Shown here piece by piece: positions 1 to 6,151 of a stretch of 38,551 bases of DNA; the stretch's first letter is position 1; the number at the start of each line of letters is the position of its first letter. A program made the translations under genes and the position numbers. Source of the stretch: Spirochaetota bacterium (lineage in GTDB: Bacteria; Spirochaetota; Brachyspiria; Brachyspirales; JACRPF01); the NCBI GenBank assembly GCA_038043445.1, contig JBBTBY010000123.1, positions 1-38,551 on the forward strand, read 5' to 3'. Under the pieces are notes generated by a model. It was not told the origin of the DNA and searched no databases. It saw nothing but the letters and a program-made list of their open reading frames with translations.

Positions 1-586
1 TCTCATACGCGGAACGAATAGTCGCGATAAGCCGAGAGCAGATGCTCCGAACCGTCCCCGCCGGTTTCTCAATGGCTTGGGCTATCTCGGACGAAGTATA
101 CCCGTCTGAATAGAGCTGCAGTATATACCGATGGTCGATGGGGAGCGCATTGATGACCGCCTGTGCCGCCTGAAGGCCGGGATTATCGGCATACGATGAC
201 GGCGGAAGGTCGGAACTCCCGGTGTTATTGTCCGCAAGCATATCGATGCGGAGTATGTCGCTGCCGGAAGTGACCGGCTCGTCAAGCGATACGGTCGCCA
301 CTGCTTCCTCCGCCGCGGCAAGCCGCCGCAGATAGTCGTTGCGGGTATTGATGGCTATTACATATATCCAAAGCTTAAGGCTCCCGCGAGCGGGATCATA
401 TCGCTCTATCGCGCCTATGACCTTGGCCAGAACGTCACAGGACAATTCTTCGGCGTCGGACGTATCGTTCACCCATTGCCCGAAGAGATGGCGGATATAG
501 CCGAAATACTTTTCCTGGAAGAGGCGATAGCAGCGCATATTATTCTGGCGTATCCCGGAGATGAGGATGATGTCGTCAGCCGGCAC
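1..586 (-). CDS. ECF-like sigma-70 factor, C-terminal end cut by window edge
   Basis: Reading the minus strand from a GTG at 586 gives 195 open codons that run off the left edge. Residues about 18-90 look like sigma region 2: a segment with RLFQEKYFGYIRHLF, then DTSDAEELSCDVLAKV and the YDPARGSLKLWIYVIAIN block with the following NDYLRRL. Residues about 138-192 look like region 4, with ALPIDHRYILQLYSDGYTSSEIAQ as helix-turn-helix, then GTVRSICSRL. The protein should direct RNA polymerase to a small set of promoters. No ATG lies upstream in this frame before AT-rich sequence, and no good ribosome site precedes the GTG, so the start is uncertain; an internal ATG (residue 17) is the alternative. 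No anti-sigma gene is visible. The region 100-135, rich in D, S, N and P, is a longer linker than most small ECF factors have. Confidence 0.8.
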   Translation of the reverse strand, partial: MPADDIILISGIRQNNMRCYRLFQEKYFGYIRHLFGQWVNDTSDAEELSCDVLAKVIGAIERYDPARGSLKLWIYVIAINTRNDYLRRLAAAEEAVATVSLDEPVTSGSDILRIDMLADNNTGSSDLPPSSYADNPGLQAAQAVINALPIDHRYILQLYSDGYTSSEIAQAIEKPAGTVRSICSRLIATIRSAYE

Positions 587-686
587 GGCCGGTATTGTGT
601 TCGGGGTTCCCATATATCGATCCGTATAATTATCAGAAAATTATTGATCACAGTACGGCTCACAAATGACGAGGCGGGGCGGGAAG

Positions 687-765
687 ACGCGGTTGTAATT
701 GACAGGAATTCGGCGGGTGGTATACTGGCATGTATGGGCGGTAAAAATGCAAAGTACTATCCCTT
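687..765. repeat. 79-bp direct repeat, copy A
   Basis: Positions 687-765 match 3213-3291 at 78 of 79 bases (only T696 versus G3222 differs). The repeat holds a complete promoter and the first six codons of a small gene (MQSTIP). Upstream and downstream sequences of the two copies are unrelated. After copy A the sequence becomes AT-rich. Confidence 0.95.
699..726 (+). promoter_or_regulatory. sigma-70 type promoter in repeat A
   Basis: TTGACA at 699-704, 16-bp spacer, TATACT at 721-726. It is identical to the copy at 3225-3252. It would start transcription near 733 and read into the truncated small ORF at 747 and possibly into the BtrH-type gene. Confidence 0.7.
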
Positions 766-818
766 CAGGAAAAGAGAACATGAATTTAAATATCAGATTC
801 TATATTAAAAAATATTGA
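747..818 (+). pseudogene. truncated 5' copy of the small gene at 3273
   Basis: The ATG at 747 starts the same six codons (MQSTIP) as the intact gene at 3273, then the frame leaves the repeat and runs 17 further codons of AT-rich, unrelated sequence to TGA at 816-818. The product would be a meaningless 23-residue chimera. It marks where the small gene was interrupted or where a second partial copy was joined to foreign DNA. Confidence 0.6.
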
Positions 819-843
819 AATAATATTTTTATTTATATAGTAT
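815..843 (+). promoter_or_regulatory. possible promoter of the BtrH-type gene
   Basis: TTGAAA at 815-820, 17-bp spacer, TAGTAT at 838-843. The surrounding sequence from 766 to 972 is so AT-rich that such matches are expected by chance. The rest of this stretch holds only the strong ribosome site AAGGAGGAGG, ending about 7 bases before the ATG at 973. Confidence 0.3.
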
Positions 844-972
844 GTTAATCAGAAAAGCCAATGGATTTTTCATAATTTTTTATAAGGATATGATTAATAT
901 GAGTAAAGTTGAGATTTAGAGTTTCTATGTTTTTAGAGAGGTTTGCTTTAAAATATAAGGAGGAGGCTTATT

Positions 973-1953
973 ATGGTAATAGAAAATGTTAAATCATTTG
1001 AAGGCCAACATTGTGAAACGACAGCTACAGGAACTTTATTATATCAGCTTAATATTGAATTTTCAGAACCTATGCTTTTTGGTTTAGGCCAGGGTCTTAG
1101 TTTTATTTTTTGGAATATGAAAACTATGGATTTCCCTTTTATAGGAGGCCGTGTAAAACCAGATGTATTAACTGAAAATATTGCGAAAAACTTAAACTGC
1201 AAATTGATTGTTAACGAAACATCATCAAAACAAAAGGCGTGGGACAATGTAAAGGAACTTATAGACAAAGGTCAAATAACAGGTTTGAAACTGGATTCTT
1301 ATTATCTTGAATATTTTTCTGAACCTATCCATTTTGCAGGACATTATGTTGCAATTTATGGTTATGATGATAAGTATGCTTTTTTAGTTGACACAAAACC
1401 AAACGGGTGTAAAGTTAAAACATCATTAAAAAGTTTATCCCTGGCAAGGTCTGAAAAAGGGCCGATGTCATCAAAAAATTTGTATTACACTTTACAAAAA
1501 ACTGATAAAAATTTTGATTTAAATACAGCCATTATTGCTGCAATCAGAAATAATGCAAATGAATATCTCAATCCGCCAATTTCTAATATTTCCTATAAAG
1601 GGATTTTTAAAACAAGTTCTGAAATAATTAAATGGTTCAAACAAAGCAAAAATATTAAAAATGAGTTTAAAACTTCAGCCATGCTTATGGAAAAAGCAGG
1701 AACAGGCGGTGCTTTATTCAGGAATTTATACAGGGATTTTTTAAAAGAAAGTTATGAATTGATAAAGCTTGATAAAATAAAATCAGCACACCAGGCATTT
1801 GTTGAAATTGCCGGACTTTGGACTTCTGTTTCAGGTTTGTTCACTAAGGTCAGTCAGACAAAAAATATTCAATATATTCAGCAAGCATCTGATATTTTAA
1901 AAACAATATCAGCAAAAGAAAAAAGTGCAATGGAAATATTAGTGCAAATATAG
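973..1953 (+). CDS. BtrH-type acyltransferase (BtrH_N / DUF4872-like)
   Basis: This 326-residue protein resembles the family of BtrH, which in butirosin biosynthesis moves an acyl group from a carrier protein to an aminoglycoside using a cysteine-protease-like fold. The N-terminal motif FEGQHCETTATGTLL supplies the expected nucleophile Cys14. It is followed by the family-typical SEPMLFGLGQGLSFIFW segment. The HFAGHYVAIYGYDDKYAFL segment near residue 118 supplies the His. The C-terminal half (about 185-326) is helical, as in DUF4872. There is no signal peptide, so it should be cytoplasmic. A very strong ribosome site precedes the ATG. Base composition (about 30% GC, A/T third positions) is completely unlike the flanking genes and points to recent transfer. 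No carrier protein, ligase or peptide substrate gene lies beside it, so its acyl donor and acceptor are unknown. Family assignment is from motif recall; function is inference. Confidence 0.75.
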   Translation: MVIENVKSFEGQHCETTATGTLLYQLNIEFSEPMLFGLGQGLSFIFWNMKTMDFPFIGGRVKPDVLTENIAKNLNCKLIVNETSSKQKAWDNVKELIDKGQITGLKLDSYYLEYFSEPIHFAGHYVAIYGYDDKYAFLVDTKPNGCKVKTSLKSLSLARSEKGPMSSKNLYYTLQKTDKNFDLNTAIIAAIRNNANEYLNPPISNISYKGIFKTSSEIIKWFKQSKNIKNEFKTSAMLMEKAGTGGALFRNLYRDFLKESYELIKLDKIKSAHQAFVEIAGLWTSVSGLFTKVSQTKNIQYIQQASDILKTISAKEKSAMEILVQI

Positions 1954-2029
1954 CTGCCAATTTTTCTCATACAAAATGAATGATAATGAATTTAAGACTG
2001 GCCTTGCACGATTACGGGTACTTTTTAGT

Positions 2030-2058
2030 TTGACAAAGCAAAAAAGAATAGATATCTT
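2030..2058 (+). promoter_or_regulatory. possible promoter of glycosyltransferase stub
   Basis: TTGACA at 2030-2035, 17-bp spacer, TATCTT at 2053-2058, ahead of the stub at 2118. The rest of 1954-2117 shows no gene and no clear terminator. Confidence 0.35.
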
Positions 2059-2117
2059 TTAAATGAGGGTGGGGATTTCTGCAAAAATTCTGTACTTGAA
2101 ATTAAGGATAAAATCTA

Positions 2118-2225
2118 ATGCTGATAAAAAAAATCAAAATAGCTGTAGTTGGCACTTTTCCACCCAGAGAATGCGGAATAGGCACAATTAGCTCGATATA
2201 TCGTAAAGCCGCATTTCTCAATTGA
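2118..2225 (+). pseudogene. 5' stub of a glycosyltransferase family 4-like gene
   Basis: The ATG at 2118 begins MLIKKIKIAVVGTFPPRECG and continues IGTI before the frame passes into transposase-derived sequence and stops at 2225 (35 codons). The pattern I-A-V-V-G-T-F-P-P-R-x-C-G-I-G-T is the usual beginning of GT4/group 1 glycosyltransferases (the first beta strand and glycine loop of the GT-B fold). Everything after it is lost. A TAAGGAT-like ribosome site precedes the ATG, so the stub was once a real gene start. It belongs compositionally with the AT-rich BtrH-type gene. I infer that the two came in together, perhaps from a glycan or glycoconjugate locus. Confidence 0.65.
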
Positions 2226-2803
2226 AGCGATGGAATACGTACCGGAGACAAAGAAGGTTCTGTATCACGGGACGATGAATAAAGGGAAGCGGCGGAACTT
2301 TGAGATATTCGAACGTGCGCCAAGGATGGCGCAGCTGGCGGCGGCCATGGATGGCCAGAGCCGCCACGGCGAATGATTTTCTTGCTGCTGTAACTTCCCA
2401 CATCCCGAAATATAGACAACGGTATTTAAATTATTATGGCGAGTACTCGAGCCGCGCGAGGGCAAAAGAGAAAGAGTACGACGAGATGCCGCGGGAAGGT
2501 GCGTCCGTAGAGCAGCGTGAATATCGTAAGCGATGGGCGATGCTGATCCGAAAAGTGTACGAAGTTGATCCTCTCAAATGTCCTAAGTGCGGGAAGGAGA
2601 TGCATATTGTCGAATACGTGCGCGAGGCGTATGCTTTCCTGTACAAGCAATGGCTCGTTTCCATTAATGCTTGGTACGAGGAGCCGAAGCGAGCACCGCC
2701 AGAACAGCCCGTTTTGGCCTTAACATATCATCCGATATCGGATGAAGCACACTATGAAGATGAATTCACTTCGGCGGGGCTCAGTGCAAGTGCCGATGCG
2801 TAA
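2209..2803 (+). pseudogene. frameshifted IS91-type transposase, C-terminal remnant
   Basis: Two reading frames together give the C-terminal part of an IS91-family (Y2, HUH) transposase. Frame 1 (2209-2370) reads PHFSIEAMEYVPETKKVLYH and NFEIFERA before a stop. Frame 2 (from about 2367 to 2803) continues with NDFLAAVTSHIPKYRQRYLN, YYGEYSSRARAKEKE and RKRWAMLIRKVYEVDPLKCP, followed by the zinc-ribbon-like CPKCGKEM. The WAMLI-KKVYEVDPL-CPKCG arrangement is characteristic of this family. The catalytic HUH and paired tyrosines, which lie upstream in intact enzymes, are missing, so the element is dead. It joins directly to the glycosyltransferase stub near 2190-2209, so IS91-related transposition or a deletion adjacent to it probably truncated that gene. 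Confidence 0.8.
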
Positions 2804-3212
2804 CAGCAAACGGCAAAAGAGTGGTGTTGCCGCCGGAAATTAAATATCGGTGAATTCGGACGAAGAACCACGGATCGACGTTGGTAGGCGATGCGACACC
2901 GCTGGGACAGAGTTGGATTTGACAGGGATTTTGAGAAAAAAGCAGGAGAAGAAGGGGAGTACCACGATGAACCGGATTAACCGGATTTCATTGCCGATGT
3001 AATCTTGCTCATCCTGTTCATCCTGGTGACTCTGCTCTTCCGATGTTATCGGTTCTGAATATCTGGCCCGAAGTGAATTGCACATGCGCTTTGGTCCTTG
3101 TTGTCGCGGGAAAGAATATGTTGCTGAAAAGCGGTGAAAACGCGTGCGAGGCATCGGAAACGGTTGGATAGACATCGCGGAGGTAGGGTGGTGTATGCTA
3201 GAATGGGGTGAC
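2804..3212. other. non-coding stretch with intergenic repeat-like segment
   Basis: No convincing gene is visible in about 400 bases. Positions 2966-3030 contain GATGAACCGGATTAACCGG and, further on, CTTGCTCATCCTGTTCATCC. This resembles a widespread family of short dispersed intergenic sequences built from GGATTAACAGGATT and ATCCTGTTCATCCTG units. Around 2908-2935 the words TTGGATTTGACAGGGATTTT weakly echo the promoter part of the 79-bp repeat. Confidence 0.4.
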
Positions 3213-3291
3213 ACGCGGTTGGAATTGACAGGAATTCGGCGGGTGGTATACTGGCATGTATGGGCGGTAAAAATGCAAAGTACTATCCCTT
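3213..3291. repeat. 79-bp direct repeat, copy B
   Basis: Second copy of the repeat at 687-765, one mismatch. Here the small gene that starts inside the repeat is intact (3273-3485), so copy B looks like the original or complete context. Confidence 0.95.
3225..3252 (+). promoter_or_regulatory. sigma-70 type promoter in repeat B
   Basis: TTGACA at 3225-3230, 16-bp spacer, TATACT at 3247-3252. The predicted start point is close to 3259, only about 14 bases before the ATG at 3273, so the leader is very short and lacks a clear ribosome site. This may also be the main promoter for the hydrolase operon that begins at 3569, because no better one is visible between them. Confidence 0.65.
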
Positions 3292-3485
3292 TTAAAACGG
3301 TTGGCAGACGGATACCGGCGGCAGATTTCATCACAACGGTCAAATTCCTTGAGACAGTAGTGGCGCTGCGCGGGACAAAACCGTTCATCCCCAAGGGAGT
3401 ATACCGGTTCAAAACACACGAGGAGGCCCAGTCATGGTCCGAAAGGATGATGACACGCCCATCGGACGGTAAATCCGCACAGTAG
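3273..3485 (+). CDS. small conserved protein, KGVYRFKTHEEA type
   Basis: The ATG at 3273 opens a 70-residue basic protein, MQSTIPFKTVGRRIP..., with a helix-forming middle (ADFITTVKFLETVVAL) and the C-terminal signature PFIPKGVYRFKTHEEAQSW. Small proteins with a PxGVYRFxxxEEAxxW end occur in many bacteria, in my recollection often as partner of a nucleotidyltransferase-like gene in toxin-antitoxin-like pairs. No such partner follows here; the next gene, 83 bases downstream, is a glycoside hydrolase. A longer reading from an ATG at 3144 would cross the promoter and is unlikely. The name is therefore a description, not a function. It is preceded by promoter B and is the gene whose first codons are duplicated in repeat A. 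Confidence 0.55.
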   Translation: MQSTIPFKTVGRRIPAADFITTVKFLETVVALRGTKPFIPKGVYRFKTHEEAQSWSERMMTRPSDGKSAQ

Positions 3486-3521
3486 CCCGGACGATACGCA
3501 AAGAACGCACACCCCTCCGTT

Positions 3522-3561
3522 GCTATCCTATCAGCACAGCAGTAAGATAGCTGATAAGGAG
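3522..3561 (+). promoter_or_regulatory. overlapping inverted repeats next to the ribosome site
   Basis: GCTATC (3522-3527) can pair with GATAGC (3546-3551), and TATCAGC (3529-3535) can pair with GCTGATA (3550-3556). The two pairings share 3550-3551 and so exclude each other. The second one abuts AAGGAG (3556-3561), the ribosome site for the ATG at 3569. It may be an RNA switch, an operator, or coincidence. Confidence 0.35.
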
Positions 3562-3568
3562 CTTGCCA

Positions 3569-4942
3569 ATGAACTCGATATTCAGTACAGGGAATGCGTT
3601 CACCCCCGCAGGGAAGATGACCACTCGGTCTTCACGTGTAAGCGACGCGAGCCGGTTTTCCATCGGCTTTGAATGCCTCGACCGGAAGATGTTCGACGAC
3701 AGGAAGATGTACCCGAACCTCGCGAACCTCGGTGTGAAATGGGCGCGCGTGCAGACGGGATGGTCTCAGTGCGAGAAAGAAAAAGGCGTTTTCGATTTCG
3801 CCTGGCTCGATGCCATCGTCGATACGCTTCTTTCCATCGGCATTCAGCCGTGGTTCAACTGTACCTACGGCAATCAGCTCTATACCCCGGAAGCGACGCA
3901 TCAAACCGCCATCGGATGGACGCCGATGTACAAAGCCGAGGCCGCGGAAGGATGGGTGCGTTTCGTTGCACGGTTAGCGAAGCATTATAAAGGCCGCGTA
4001 ACGCATTTTGAGATATGGAATGAACCGGACCTCAACGGGCATGCGCATTTCTGGCGGCCGTATACACGCGACCCGTTCAAGTATACCGAGCTCGTGAAGA
4101 TAAGCGCTGCATCGATACGGAAAGCGAACCCCCAGGCATTCATCATCGGCGGGGCGTTCGCGCACGGCCTCGATACGTATGTCGAAGACTGCCTCAATTG
4201 CGGCATCGCGGACGTTTCCGACGCGATAACCTATCATTTCTACGGAAAGAACCCGGACGAGAAGTACGAGGACTATGCGAAGAAAGTGCGCGAGACGGTA
4301 CACCGCCGGAGATCGATACCCGTATGGCAGGGCGAATCGGGCGTGCCGTCGGGTATGCAGACAGAACAGGCCATGGCTGGTATTCCGTGGACGGAGGAGG
4401 CGCAGGCGAAATGGCTGCTCCGCCGGTCGCTCCTGGATGTGATAAATAATACGCCGTTCATATCGTATTTCCACGCGGCGGATTTCTCGCATTACATCAC
4501 CGATCGTTTCGTGGAGCATACGTATTATTACGGCGTGATGCGCGCGGACGGATCGATGAAGCCGTCGTTTCAGGCGTATCAGTCCATCTGCAGCTTGTTC
4601 GGTGACGCGACAAAGTACCGGGGGCATGAAGGCGGGTATCTGTTCGATGCGAACGGCGATATCAAAGGCGTCCCGGTGCATGCGTTCTTCCGCAATGGAA
4701 AAGGCTTGACCGTGTTCTGGAAGGGGGTCGATCTTCTTGAGCCGTATGCGCCGCCCAACGTATCGATACGCATACCGCATGAGCATGCGACGGGAATGAC
4801 GGACCCGGTCATCATCGACACGATAACGCAGGAGGTGTTCCGTATCACGAAAAAAGAGAAGCGGGAGCGCGAGTGGGTGTTCTCGGACATTCCGCTCATC
4901 GATTATCCGATCATCATCACCGACGCAACGACCGTACTGTAA
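3569..4942 (+). CDS. clan GH-A glycoside hydrolase, GH39-like, cytoplasmic
   Basis: The protein has 457 residues and a single (beta/alpha)8 barrel of the clan GH-A kind. The acid/base is expected at E152 in HFEIWNEPDLNG, the nucleophile at E256 in VWQGESGVPSG. The early strand GVKWARVQTGWSQCEKEKG and the C-terminal beta region (about 355-457) fit GH39-like enzymes, which are retaining exo-glycosidases (xylosidase, iduronidase and others); the substrate cannot be read from sequence. No signal peptide. A TTG at 3563 also opens this frame, but AAGGAG at 3556-3561 is correctly spaced only for the ATG at 3569. It is the first gene of the plus-strand operon and ends 11 bases before the dehydratase gene. 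Confidence is high for the clan, moderate for GH39. Confidence 0.8.
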   Translation: MNSIFSTGNAFTPAGKMTTRSSRVSDASRFSIGFECLDRKMFDDRKMYPNLANLGVKWARVQTGWSQCEKEKGVFDFAWLDAIVDTLLSIGIQPWFNCTYGNQLYTPEATHQTAIGWTPMYKAEAAEGWVRFVARLAKHYKGRVTHFEIWNEPDLNGHAHFWRPYTRDPFKYTELVKISAASIRKANPQAFIIGGAFAHGLDTYVEDCLNCGIADVSDAITYHFYGKNPDEKYEDYAKKVRETVHRRRSIPVWQGESGVPSGMQTEQAMAGIPWTEEAQAKWLLRRSLLDVINNTPFISYFHAADFSHYITDRFVEHTYYYGVMRADGSMKPSFQAYQSICSLFGDATKYRGHEGGYLFDANGDIKGVPVHAFFRNGKGLTVFWKGVDLLEPYAPPNVSIRIPHEHATGMTDPVIIDTITQEVFRITKKEKREREWVFSDIPLIDYPIIITDATTVL

Positions 4943-4953
4943 CGGAGTTAACC

Positions 4954-6117
4954 ATGAAAGTCACCGGCTTAAAAACATTCATCTGCGACGTGTACCGCAC
5001 CAATTGGGTGCTCGTGAAGGTGATGACCGATGAAGGGATATACGGCGTGGGCGAGGCCACCCTCGAACACCGTGAGCTTGCCGTTGAAGCGGCGGTGCGT
5101 GAGCTTGAGCGATACCTTGTAGGAAAGGACCCGCACAATATCGAGGCGTTCTGGGCTGAGGCATATCGCGATTCGTACTGGCGCAACGGGCCTGTGCTCA
5201 TGACAGCGCTCTCCGGCGTTGAGATGGCGCTTTGGGATATCAAGGGCAAAGCACTCGGCGTGCCGGTGTATCAGCTTCTCGGCGGAAAGGTGCGCGACGA
5301 AGTGCCCTGCTATGCGAATGCGTGGTTCGCCGGCTCGAAGACGCCCGCGGATTTTGCCGCGAAGGCGAAGGAAACGGTTAAGCTCGGATACAAAGGGCTT
5401 AAGTGGGATCCGTTCGGCAAAGCGTATCTCTCGCTTACGGCGGAAGAATTCAATACTGCTGTCGAGTGCGTCGAAGCGGTGCGCGATGCTGCCGGCAAGA
5501 ACGTTTTTCTCATGATAGAAGGTCATGGACGGCTCGATATACCCACTGCGGTGCGCGTGGGGCATGCGCTGGAGAAATTCGATATTTACTGGTTCGAGGA
5601 GCCGATACCGCCGGGCGATCTCAAGGGGCTTGCCGAAGTGAAGCGGCGCATCAATATTCCGGTCGCTGCCGGCGAGCGTCTCTTCGGGCGCTGGGAGTAC
5701 CGCGATTTCTTTGAGCTTGAATGTGCCGATTTTGCACAGCCGGATCTCTCGCACGCGGGCGGCATCATGGAGATGAAGAAGATCGCAGCGATGGCGGAAT
5801 GTCACTATATACCGTTCTGTCCGCATAATCCCATCGGCGCGGTGACGAATGCGGCAACGCTTCAGCTCGCGGCCTGCGTGACGAATTTCCATCTGCTTGA
5901 AACAATGTCCAACGATGTCCCGTACCGTAGCGCGCTTACGACGGAGAAGATACAATTCGAGAACGGCATGATGAAGATACCCGATGCGCCGGGGCTGGGC
6001 ATCGATATCAACGAAGAGGAACTTGCAAAACACCCGTATACACCGCATAATCTCAGGCACTTCAACGGCGATCTTACGATGATACGTCCGAAAGATGCCG
6101 GCGGTTGGACGAAATAG
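4954..6117 (+). CDS. enolase-superfamily sugar-acid dehydratase, GalD-like
   Basis: This 387-residue protein belongs to the mandelate racemase branch of the enolase superfamily. Members abstract a proton alpha to a carboxylate, and the GalD-like ones dehydrate aldonic acids to 2-keto-3-deoxy acids. The N-terminal capping domain is followed by the barrel with GYKGLKWDPFG, metal ligands E189 (IEGHGRLD), E215 or E216 (WFEEPIPPG) and E241 (AAGERLFG), and His191 plus His291 (PHNPIGA) as likely acid/base residues. E316 follows in LLETMS. The ATG at 4954 has ACGGAG 7 bases upstream; longer frames reaching back into the previous gene are artefacts. Because two fucosidase families lie in the same locus, L-fuconate or a related aldonate is a possible substrate, as well as D-galactonate. 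It should act in the cytoplasm on the sugar released by the neighbours. Confidence 0.85.
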   Translation: MKVTGLKTFICDVYRTNWVLVKVMTDEGIYGVGEATLEHRELAVEAAVRELERYLVGKDPHNIEAFWAEAYRDSYWRNGPVLMTALSGVEMALWDIKGKALGVPVYQLLGGKVRDEVPCYANAWFAGSKTPADFAAKAKETVKLGYKGLKWDPFGKAYLSLTAEEFNTAVECVEAVRDAAGKNVFLMIEGHGRLDIPTAVRVGHALEKFDIYWFEEPIPPGDLKGLAEVKRRINIPVAAGERLFGRWEYRDFFELECADFAQPDLSHAGGIMEMKKIAAMAECHYIPFCPHNPIGAVTNAATLQLAACVTNFHLLETMSNDVPYRSALTTEKIQFENGMMKIPDAPGLGIDINEEELAKHPYTPHNLRHFNGDLTMIRPKDAGGWTK

Positions 6118-6151
6118 GAATTTCGATTACAGACGTTTATGGAGTGGAAAA

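Noticed and set aside
687-3291. Repeats as target-site duplication of one insertion sequence
   Set aside because: 79 bp is far longer than known duplications, and the transposase remnant is of the IS91 type, which does not duplicate its target.
3144-3485. Longer 113-codon version of the small gene
   Set aside because: The extra N-terminal part would span promoter B and the non-coding side of the repeat; the start at 3273 is shared with repeat A and better supported.
4969-6060. 363-codon open frame on the minus strand
   Set aside because: Antisense to the enolase-superfamily gene, which has all its metal ligands.
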